A DNA stretch of 15,304 bases from Cymbomonas tetramitiformis (lineage: Eukaryota > Chlorophyta > Pyramimonadophyceae > Pyramimonadales > Pyramimonadaceae): NCBI GenBank assembly GCA_001247695.2, contig LGRX02035107.1:1-15304 (forward strand). The letters run 5' to 3'. Under the pieces are notes generated by a model. It made no database searches. It saw nothing but the letters and a program-made list of their open reading frames with translations, and was not told the DNA's origin. The translations under genes were made by a program, and so were the position numbers. The first letter of the stretch is position 1. Each line of letters starts with the position of its first letter. Shown here in pieces: positions 1 through 6,966 of this stretch.

Positions 1-90
1 TGTGAAACGAAACCTGAGTTTTGGGGTTTTCCATTTTTCACTTTTTTTCAATGAATCTTAACGAAAAAAAAACTTAGGTTTCGTTTCGCA
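1..90. repeat. Inverted repeat built on GAAACGAAACCT
   Basis: The first 20 bases and the reverse complement of 71-90 match at 18 of 20 positions, with a T/A-rich 50-base spacer. The first 15 bases also recur exactly, in direct orientation, at 231-245. The arms may be ends of a small non-autonomous transposon or a mobile-element edge, but no target-site duplication can be identified here. The window starts at the first base of the left arm, so the repeat may continue outside. Confidence 0.6.
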
Positions 91-99
91 GGGGGAGGG

Positions 100-480
100 G
101 CTACCGGGAATGGGAATGGGAACTTCCATATAGAACACATGAAAAATAGAAAACGGGAATTCCCAGTGGGAATTTTATATATACATATTTATATATTATT
201 TTTTTTGTTTGAAAACTATCCCCCCCCCTGTGTGAAACGAAACCTACGGTGAAGTATTTCAAACTTAAGTACGAGAATTCTCGTTTCAGAAACGGGAATT
301 TAATATTTGTTTTAATGAATTTTAAATCAACAATTCAATGATGACGGAAACACCTCAGAATTCCCGGAAGTCTCGCTTTATGGTGACGGGAACACGCAAA
401 ATTCCCGTTCGACTCGTAAGTATGGCATTCCCATCGGGAATTCCCGTTTTCCCGGGAAATTCCCGGCGGGACTGGCCATT
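100..480. repeat. Cluster of GGGAATT/AATTCCC motifs and EcoRI-centred palindromes
   Basis: This AT-rich stretch has no credible gene but repeatedly shows GGGAATT or its complement. Examples are 155-164 (GGGAATTCCC), about 168-175, a 14-bp perfect palindrome at 271-284 (ACGAGAATTCTCGT), about 293-300, 358-366, 400-407, a 12-bp perfect palindrome at 435-446 (CGGGAATTCCCG) and a near palindrome at 452-466. The density is well above what random sequence of this composition should give. Function is unknown; it could be degenerate tandem repeat or transposon-terminal sequence. Confidence 0.5.
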
Positions 481-841
481 AATGGCAGCTCAGCGCCGTG
501 GGCAGCGGCAGCTCGGCGCCGCTGCTGGGGCAGCTCGCTGCCGTGGGCGGCCGCAGCTCAGCGCCGCTGTTGGGGCAGCTCGGCGCAGTGGGTCGCCGCA
601 GCTCAGCGCCGCTGCTGGGGCAGCTCAGCGCCGTGGGCGGCCGCAGCTCGGCACCGCTGCTGGGGCAGCTCAGCGCCGTGAACGGCCGCAGCTCGCGCCG
701 GCTCGGGCACTCAGCGCCGTGGGCGGCCGCAGCTCAGCGCCGCTGCTGGGGCAGCTCAGCGCCGTGGGCGGCCGCAGCTCAGCGCCGCTGCTGGGGCAGC
801 TCGCTGCCGGGGGCGGCCGCATCTCGGCGCCGCTGCTGACC
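481..841. repeat. 45-bp GC-rich minisatellite
   Basis: The landmark GCTGCTGGGG (or a one-base variant) recurs at 521, 566, 611, 656, 742, 787 and 832 (truncated), a strict 45-bp period. The single 86-bp step is two units with 4 bases missing. Each unit also carries a GCGCCGTGGGCGGCCGC-like block. A 45-bp unit is 15 codons and opens Ala/Gly/Arg-rich ORFs in several frames. The 4-base loss breaks any shared frame, so I read this as non-coding tandem repeat. Confidence 0.85.
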
Positions 842-885
842 ATGCGGCAACAGCCCAAGGTAAACACCCCCACCAACTGAAAGCG

Positions 886-1548
886 ATGTTACCACCCACC
901 CAACCGCAACGAAACAACCGCCACGCCACAGCGAACCCTATGAGAACCCTAACAGCGAAAGGTACAACATACAACGTGGGGCCCAATATGCTGAAAAGGA
1001 CGATGGAAAACTTTGGGGGAAGGCTCAGGAAGGCATTGGGGCGACATACACGCAATATGGGGGCAAATTGCCAACTTTCGACCACAAGCGAATTCCCAAA
1101 AATGCTCTACGTTAAAATTGGAAAAACTGAAAAACACACTGAAATACTGCGTAACTCTCACACAATGGTGGGACAATGCACCAAAAACAAGACCCACCCC
1201 GAAAAGAATATTAGGGGCGCTACAACGGACGGTTTAGGGCAATGTAACGCTGTAACCACAAACTCGGCACAGATGCAAACAGAGACACACTGCCCAAGAG
1301 GAGCACAACACGACGTTCCCTCGCCACTGCGGAATGCTACACTCGCCGCAACCCCGATACTCATTATGCTAATAACCACGCTGATGCCGAGAGGGAAAGC
1401 ACCTGGACGCACAGGGGAAATAAACGGCACTAAACGCAACAACATAACGTGTAACCGCAGAGCTAGGAAAAAACTGACCGCAACAAGGAACGCAGCGAAA
1501 CGGTGGACACAGCTACCCCACGGCTACAAGTTACTCAGAATAATTTAG
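886..1548 (+). CDS. Doubtful basic ORF in T-poor DNA
   Basis: An open frame of 220 codons starts with ATG and ends TAG. The product is rich in Thr, Asn, Arg and Lys, with no signal peptide, membrane segment or motif that I recognise. T-poor DNA has few stop codons, so an ORF of this size can arise by chance; other long frames overlap it. It lies between the minisatellite and the AT-rich island upstream of the better element ORFs. It could be a 5' part of the retroelement or untranslated sequence. Confidence 0.2.
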   Translation: MLPPTQPQRNNRHATANPMRTLTAKGTTYNVGPNMLKRTMENFGGRLRKALGRHTRNMGANCQLSTTSEFPKMLYVKIGKTEKHTEILRNSHTMVGQCTKNKTHPEKNIRGATTDGLGQCNAVTTNSAQMQTETHCPRGAQHDVPSPLRNATLAATPILIMLITTLMPRGKAPGRTGEINGTKRNNITCNRRARKKLTATRNAAKRWTQLPHGYKLLRII

Positions 1549-1784
1549 TTGTTTATTAAAAAAACTGAATGTACGGCTTGTATTAAAACGCAACAAACTG
1601 AGCACAAAATTTTGCTCTATTTTATGAATTCCTGACATCTACCCTTCCACAAAAAAAGCATGAATACAAAGGACAATTTCCCTCGTGAAACTGGACAAAT
1701 CAACACGATATCAAGGAGTCGTTTTGACGGGTTCGTAGGAAAAAATGACGAAATTCCGAAAATTTTACCTCGTAACCTCGTCAG

Positions 1785-2690
1785 ATGTGTAAAATGCTGC
1801 CCCGCAACGGAACGCCAAACATTTTCACCACACAGGAAAAGGAACAGTATGGCCTGGGCATGGTGCCACTCCAGGCAGTCTACGCCCAGTCGATTTGGAG
1901 CGGACTACTGGAGGCCATGCACAGCGAAGAGGACAGAGGAGCAATACGAGGCCCGGCGTGGAGGCAAATAAACCTAAAGTCAAGACTCAGGATGTCCCAC
2001 GTCAGCAGGTCCACCAGAGGACTGGTGGAATACCACTGCACCGCGCGCATGAATTGCACAGACCTCGACAACCTCTGGGGGGGGCACCAAACGAAACACA
2101 ACACACTAAGAAAGCTCAATGCCCTACTCAGATACGACATTTCGCCCCAGGGGACAGAGGGGATGCTCAGGCAACTCCAAACCCCAACACCGAAGATAAT
2201 GGAACAACTGAAAGGGGCGACCAGAAGGAAGTCTGACAAAGAGATGGAAGGAACGACAAGAAAAACGAAAGCAGGCAAAATAATGGATGGGGACCTACCG
2301 GCACCTCCAGACTGGCAGGCGATGTACACAGACCAAACCGCCAGACTCACAGTACCCAAGGACACGCCAACTGCAATAAATTTCACGACATGCCTCAAAT
2401 TGTTCACACATTTCCCAGACCTAGTGCTCCTTACCACCCGGGATGGCCAACACGCGATTAGCCAGGCAAACGTCAGGGAACAATGCACAGACGCAGCCCT
2501 CAAAGCCGACCGCAGTGCCATTGCAAAAGGCCTGGCACACCTATACCCGTACCTATGTGAGGCCCAGCCTAGAGACATAGCGAAGCCGGGGGACTTTTAT
2601 GATAGCAGCTCAAACCGGCGGCTGAAGCAACAGTACAGGAGCATGCCCTGTGAGGGACCACTAGCTAGACCCCCACACAATGCGAACTAA
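1785..2690 (+). CDS. Retroelement ORF1, unknown function
   Basis: A 301-residue frame opens at ATG 1785 and ends at TAA 2688-2690. The protein is mixed and soluble-looking, with a basic Lys/Arg-rich stretch around residues 145-170 followed by a more hydrophobic segment (about residues 195-225), and no transmembrane span. I do not recognise a domain: there is no gag-type CCHC knuckle and no reverse transcriptase motif. Its last 11 bases overlap the start of the next ORF (ATG at 2680), an arrangement compatible with coupled termination-reinitiation. Its position ahead of the enzymatic region suggests an ORF1-like or N-terminal part of the polyprotein. Low T content favours chance ORFs, so the call is moderate. 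Confidence 0.45.
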   Translation: MCKMLPRNGTPNIFTTQEKEQYGLGMVPLQAVYAQSIWSGLLEAMHSEEDRGAIRGPAWRQINLKSRLRMSHVSRSTRGLVEYHCTARMNCTDLDNLWGGHQTKHNTLRKLNALLRYDISPQGTEGMLRQLQTPTPKIMEQLKGATRRKSDKEMEGTTRKTKAGKIMDGDLPAPPDWQAMYTDQTARLTVPKDTPTAINFTTCLKLFTHFPDLVLLTTRDGQHAISQANVREQCTDAALKADRSAIAKGLAHLYPYLCEAQPRDIAKPGDFYDSSSNRRLKQQYRSMPCEGPLARPPHNAN

Positions 2691-3324
2691 CCTCCCACGC
2701 CTCAACCCGGAACAGCTACAGGCCAAAATGACGGAATGGGAGGCGAGGATGGTCCCAAGAGAAGAGATTCACAGACAGCTCTCCCTGCACCCACTTACAA
2801 GGATTAATGAGACGGAGATTACCGGTCCGGAACAGGGGGAAGAGGGGGAGGAACCACAAGACCTCCACACACGCCCGCAAACTAAGTGGATAGACGAAAT
2901 AGACCCAATGGCAGAGAAAATTGAGACAGGCTTTGAGAAAGGCCAAACGATAGACAAGCCGAAGGAGATTGTAGCAATGAGGACCCTACTCGTCGACCCA
3001 ACGGACCCCCACTCACTGGTGACGCAATATAGAACCCAGTGGAGGCACCCAGAGGGGAATGACTCCTACTCATGGAGTACAAGGGAAACCATAAGGGACT
3101 ACCTAAAACTTGCCAAGCGAAGGGGCCAGAGTGCGACCACCTTCCCAACCCTGAAAAGAAGACTACGAACAAGGGGCTCCCAGGTGACCCACCCCACAGG
3201 TCTCAGAGAAATATTGGCTGGAAGGCCGCACCTGGGGCAGGCCTGGCCCACACTACATGCAGGAAACCTCACCCTGGCGGGACCCGACAGAAACCAACCC
3301 GGAGCAGGATATTGCGGACAATAG
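2680..3324 (+). CDS. Retroelement ORF2 N-terminal part, unknown function
   Basis: A 214-codon frame begins at ATG 2680, overlapping the preceding stop. The product is highly charged: an acidic Glu/Gly-rich patch near residues 47-57 and a basic end near residues 140-165. The first about 170 residues look like real protein. After about base 3190 the sense moves to the +1 frame, where aromatic-rich coding leads into the methylase ORF, so the last about 45 residues here are probably read out of frame. No family is recognised. In related elements the region ahead of the methylase would be expected to hold the reverse transcriptase, but no RT motif is visible. Confidence 0.4.
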   Translation: MRTNLPRLNPEQLQAKMTEWEARMVPREEIHRQLSLHPLTRINETEITGPEQGEEGEEPQDLHTRPQTKWIDEIDPMAEKIETGFEKGQTIDKPKEIVAMRTLLVDPTDPHSLVTQYRTQWRHPEGNDSYSWSTRETIRDYLKLAKRRGQSATTFPTLKRRLRTRGSQVTHPTGLREILAGRPHLGQAWPTLHAGNLTLAGPDRNQPGAGYCGQ

Positions 3325-4900
3325 AGAACACCACTGCCAACTACGGCTGGAGGGGGAACTCGCCCACAGCTACCACAGAAATGGGAAGTACAAAGCCACC
3401 CTCACGAAAGAAAAGCTTCTCAGGCTACACGAAAGGTACACCCAGGCAGTGGGTACCACAAATCACCAAACCCCACACCAACGCACACTACGCATTGAAA
3501 TGTGGGAGGACCACAAGATACAGGTCTCCACGTTCGAGGAGGAAATAGGGCACCTCCTCATTAGGTACTCAAGCAAAGAGGAAAAGGAGGAACGAAAAAA
3601 GAACCTACAAAACCACTGGACATTCCCTGGCCAGATGCAAAGGGCACTACAACAGGCATTCGGAATTACCACAGAACTATTTGCCTCACCCCTCAATGTT
3701 CACCACAACACCACGACTTACTATGCCAAATATGACAGAGACAAGGTGTTCGGGGCTAGAGGCTCAGCCTGGACGACAAATTGGATGAAATTGGGGGCCT
3801 ACCAGTTCAACCCAGAATACACGCCACAGGACCTCAAAAATGCACTGGACTTTGCCATTGCGGCCACCACCACACAAGACCCGGTGTTCAGGGTAGGAGT
3901 ATACCCGACATATGAGAAAACCCCATACAGGAAACTATACAACGCACACGCAGGGTACCTGGTACACGAACTATTTGAAATACCACAAGGCAAATTCACA
4001 TTTCTGCCCCCTGACCACTGGATGGGTGCCACCCACCAGCAAGCGAAACAGTGCAACTGGAACCTCAGGGTACTGATTGTCGCCAACAAAGCGGGGTGGC
4101 AAGCCCACTGCGAGGACCCAGATGCTGCCGCGGATTGCATAAGGAAGGCACTCACAACTTGCCCGCAGAGCAAGGTCCGCACGACCACAGCCGTCAGACA
4201 GCCAATGAGGGAGGCGAACCCTCATGACACGAACAAACCAAACCAAGAAGGATGCACTCCCAGTGTGGACTGTGTGGTGGACACAAGACCATGGCAGCGA
4301 TACGAACTCCCGGAAATTAAGACGAAGGACATGACAAATGCAATGGGAAGAATGTGCAACATAGGGCCACACTTACGGAACGACCTCTGCCCCCAGTGCT
4401 ACACCGTACAGGCAGAAGTTGAAACCTGGTGGGAGGACAGCCACCTCCATGTGGAAGAAGGACCAGCCAAATGGGAACTCCTCCCCGGAAGCAGGGGAGG
4501 TAAATGGGACATACACCCCCCCACCGTTCAACAAGTAGTGGAGGCGAACACCTTACACACCAGGCTTACAAGACAGACTGAAGCCCAAACGATATGGGAC
4601 AAGGTAGCGAGATCAAAAATTGTCAGATACCCCACTGACTTCTGGCCCGAACACGAACCGGGGGTCCAAGGGAGAAGATGGGAACTGACAAGAGACCGAA
4701 CAGAGGACCCCAGGAACCTAGCCCCGAGTGACACACCAGCCCAACTGACATACCCCCCCCTCAAAGGGCACACGAGGCAACCTCGTACCTATACACAGAC
4801 GGGAGCAAAAGAGAGATTGAAACAGAAGAAGGAGGCAAAGAATGGGCCTCAGGAGCCGCGGTATGGGACCCCAGGTCCGGAGAAGGGGAGGCCCACATGA
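3188..4900 (+). CDS. PCIF1-like adenine methyltransferase domain of the retroelement
   Basis: The frame is open from 3188; the first ATG is at 3257, giving 547 codons to TGA 4898-4900. Counting from 3257, residues about 120-280 match the layout of the PCIF1-type N6-adenine methyltransferase fold: an F-A-S-P-L-N block (142-147), a tyrosine pair followed by F-G-A-R-G, then F-N-P-E-Y where active members have N-P-P-F/Y (N185-Y188), and later strands with F-L-P-P-D-H-W and V-L-I-V-A-N. In the family this motif contacts the target adenine and the cofactor is S-adenosylmethionine. The third position being Glu rather than Pro raises doubt about activity. A Cys-x2-Cys pair follows further on (L-C-P-Q-C). 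From about 4760 this frame stops making sense because RNase H coding continues in the -1 frame, so the true C-terminus is probably fused to it. The fold call is moderately firm; an active enzyme is unproven. Confidence 0.6.
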   Translation, partial: PTPQVSEKYWLEGRTWGRPGPHYMQETSPWRDPTETNPEQDIADNREHHCQLRLEGELAHSYHRNGKYKATLTKEKLLRLHERYTQAVGTTNHQTPHQRTLRIEMWEDHKIQVSTFEEEIGHLLIRYSSKEEKEERKKNLQNHWTFPGQMQRALQQAFGITTELFASPLNVHHNTTTYYAKYDRDKVFGARGSAWTTNWMKLGAYQFNPEYTPQDLKNALDFAIAATTTQDPVFRVGVYPTYEKTPYRKLYNAHAGYLVHELFEIPQGKFTFLPPDHWMGATHQQAKQCNWNLRVLIVANKAGWQAHCEDPDAAADCIRKALTTCPQSKVRTTTAVRQPMREANPHDTNKPNQEGCTPSVDCVVDTRPWQRYELPEIKTKDMTNAMGRMCNIGPHLRNDLCPQCYTVQAEVETWWEDSHLHVEEGPAKWELLPGSRGGKWDIHPPTVQQVVEANTLHTRLTRQTEAQTIWDKVARSKIVRYPTDFWPEHEPGVQGRRWELTRDRTEDPRNLAPSDTPAQLTYPPLKGHTRQPRTYTQTGAKERLKQKKEAKNGPQEPRYGTPGPEKGRPT

Positions 4901-6186
4901 TTCGGTGGGAAGGTGAGGACCAAGAGGTGAACAGAGCCGAGCTTCTTGCCATACAAAAAGCAGTGACGCTCCCGCCGCCACCAAGTGGCAAAGGACTCAC
5001 CATTTGCACGGACAGTGCCAATTCCATTAGACAACTGGAGAACATGAGAACGAAACCCCACAGCATGGAACACCACCGGCAAAGGGACCTCCTGTATGCC
5101 ATACTGGTCAACATTGAGGCATTGGTAGCAGCGGGGCACACCGTCTCACTACTGAAAGTCAAGGCACACACGGGAATTACGGGAAACGAAAAAGCCGACG
5201 AGGCAGCCAAGCAAGCCTGCACTACAGGGACCCTCACGGAAGCATGGGATAATGACGAAACAATAAAAGTCAAACCCATGGTACCAGACGGGGACTCGGA
5301 CAGCAGAGAGCTAAAAGGAAAGCTCGCGGTACAAAAATATGTAACTACACTACTCCGTGAACGGCAAGTTCAAGGAAACAGCAGACTCTCAGCAAAAATG
5401 ACCGAGCTCCAGGGAGAACCCACAACCTGGACCCACCAACTGAAAACAGAGCGCATTTTCAGGTGGGAAGCGCACCATGACCAAGCACAGCAAACTGAAG
5501 AGGAACAAGCGACAATGCGGGACCCGATGCCCAACCAGCAGCAACAAGCCGACCAGACCCGAGACGAAGAAGACAGGCAAATAAAGGCCATGATGGAACA
5601 AAGGGAGGAAGAAGAGATGCTTCTTATGCAAGAAATGCAGGGGCAACAGGAATACTGGGAAACAGAGGGCAGAACGGACCCCACCCGAGGAAGCGACCCC
5701 AAACCCGCAGGGACACCACCCCAACCCTCTGAAGGGGAAGAAATATTTGAGGAACTCAACGAGCTCGCGGAGAGACTTGAAGGGACCCAAGAGGAACACA
5801 ATGACGAGGAAATTTTTGGGATGCTCAATGAACTCATTGAACAGCGGGAAACGCCTCAAGGGGAGCCGACAAACGAAAGACAAGCTCACCATGACCGGGT
5901 TACGGAGGAGTCCAGAGTCCATGCGGTGATGGAGGACCCGATGCCCAGAACAAGATGGAAACAACGGAAGCACGGCATGACACACAACAGAACGAAAAAC
6001 AGGAACGCCCCCCCGGTTCAGGAGGGCAAGGCCACCGAAAACTGGCTAAACGAAACAATGAGGCACCTCAAGGGGGACAAGCCACTACACAAAATAGCGA
6101 ACGGCTTCTGGAAACGGGCCACCTTTGCGGCACGAAAAACAATACTCAAATGCAGACTGAGAATACTGCCAGCACCGAGACTATGA
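4732..6186 (+). CDS. Type I RNase H domain plus acidic linker of the retroelement
   Basis: The frame is open from 4732 to TGA 6184-6186; its first ATG is at 4897, but the RNase H fold begins earlier, near 4783. All catalytic residues of a type I RNase H are present: Asp in Y-T-D-G-S (codon 4798), Glu in N-R-A-E-L-L-A (4939), Asp in C-T-D-S-A (5011), then His in K-A-H-T-G (5167) and Asp in E-K-A-D-E-A (5197). The enzyme class removes RNA from RNA-DNA hybrids during reverse transcription. From about 5300 to 6080 follows a linker of some 260 residues, rich in Glu and Gln with probable coiled coils, holding two duplications (a 23-codon repeat at 5740 and 5809, and an A-H-H-D to D-P-M-P module used twice 138 codons apart). 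The end (about 6090-6160) leads into the zinc knuckle, which continues in the +1 frame, so the last few residues here are an artefact of a one-base shift near 6160. Confidence 0.8.
   Translation, partial: HTSPTDIPPPQRAHEATSYLYTDGSKREIETEEGGKEWASGAAVWDPRSGEGEAHMIRWEGEDQEVNRAELLAIQKAVTLPPPPSGKGLTICTDSANSIRQLENMRTKPHSMEHHRQRDLLYAILVNIEALVAAGHTVSLLKVKAHTGITGNEKADEAAKQACTTGTLTEAWDNDETIKVKPMVPDGDSDSRELKGKLAVQKYVTTLLRERQVQGNSRLSAKMTELQGEPTTWTHQLKTERIFRWEAHHDQAQQTEEEQATMRDPMPNQQQQADQTRDEEDRQIKAMMEQREEEEMLLMQEMQGQQEYWETEGRTDPTRGSDPKPAGTPPQPSEGEEIFEELNELAERLEGTQEEHNDEEIFGMLNELIEQRETPQGEPTNERQAHHDRVTEESRVHAVMEDPMPRTRWKQRKHGMTHNRTKNRNAPPVQEGKATENWLNETMRHLKGDKPLHKIANGFWKRATFAARKTILKCRLRILPAPRL
4753..4760 (+). 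other. C8 tract where reading shifts -1 from methylase to RNase H
   Basis: Eight cytosines lie exactly where the methylase frame stops making sense and the RNase H frame, open from 4732, takes over. A -1 step inside the run joins them. This may be a one-base indel in a homopolymer (mutation or sequencing error) or a ribosomal slippage site. The other frame breaks in the element argue for decay. Confidence 0.55.
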
Positions 6187-6874
6187 GACGGCGAAAAACT
6201 CAGCCGGAGGAAGCGGAAAATGCACCCTGGAAGGGTGTGGACACAAAGGGGTGGATTACGCAAAGGGCTTCCTCATGAGAGTAGGGCACGCCCTAGGTGG
6301 ATGCAACAACCCACAAATGCGAGGAATGTTCTCGGATAGGGCGGACGCCCATGCAGACGAACTAAAACACATACTTGACCACCATAGGAAAGGAGGGTGC
6401 AAAGTCCTCGCCTACACCGGAAAAAAGAGGGACCCAGGGGTTAAGCCAAGGGTACTCCCGAATTACATACTCACCAGAGGGCAATGCAGACACGACGGGA
6501 AGGACAACCCGGGCAGAAACGATGGGCCCGACACCATACCGAGCTTTGTAGACATGGTCATGATAGAGGGCCTGGAAGACCTAGAAGACGGGTGGGAATG
6601 CACACAACAAGAAGCACCAACAAGAGTCAAAAACCTACACCTTGTTGAGGTGGCCCACACCGACGACGAAAAATGGGGACCCAAGCTCCTGGAAAATACA
6701 CGAAATACGGACCACTGCTACAATTGCTACGTAGACACGGATTCCGTGCCAAACTCCATGTCTTTGCAGTGGGCAGGACAGGCACGGTGTACAAACACAA
6801 CCGAGACATACTCGAGCAACTTGGACTCAATAGAAAAGAAGCCACACAAGCGCTACAAAGGATACACGACCTGA
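6161..6874 (+). pseudogene. CCHC zinc knuckle and restriction-like endonuclease, N-terminal part
   Basis: The sense frame is open from 6161, after TGA 6158-6160; an ATG is available at 6251, but that would cut off the first two zinc ligands. A Cys-x4-Cys ... His-x4-Cys knuckle spans about 6224-6310 and is followed by N-P-Q-M-R-G-M, a sequence style common after RNase H in non-LTR proteins. Then comes a domain with P-D (Asp codon 6530) and L-V-E-V (Glu codon 6647), followed by D-D-E-K-W. This fits the PD-(D/E)xK restriction-like endonuclease that nicks the target for target-primed reverse transcription. Around 6690, at GGAAAA, the sense moves to the -1 frame; residues after that point here are spurious. 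Frame breaks on both sides indicate a non-functional copy. Confidence 0.65.
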
Positions 6875-6966
6875 CAGTAAACTATGCACACAGCACCTAC
6901 CAGCTATACAGAAAACTCAGACAAGAAAAGCAGGAGGAGGAAAGAGATGAGAACCTCCCAGTGTAA
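6673..6966 (+). pseudogene. Restriction-like endonuclease, C-terminal part
   Basis: This frame carries the rest of the endonuclease domain after the shift near 6690. It begins in sense at K-Y-T-K-Y, then L-L-R-R-H-G-F-R-A-K-L-H-V, a probable core beta strand F-A-V-G-R-T-G-T-V-Y-K-H-N, and a helical tail rich in charged residues ending with TAA 6964-6966. The ATG at 6673 is a coincidence of the other frame and is unlikely to be a real start. The hairpins of the element's 3' tail begin 13 bases after the stop. Confidence 0.6.

Noticed and set aside
338..880. Ala/Arg/Gly-rich ORFs in three frames
   Set aside because: They are translations of the 45-bp minisatellite; a 4-base deletion shifts frame within the array and no frame is preserved.
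3072..3548. Plus-strand ORF in frame 3
   Set aside because: It overlaps two better frames and has the chance-ORF look expected of T-poor DNA (Pro/Thr/Lys-rich, no motif).
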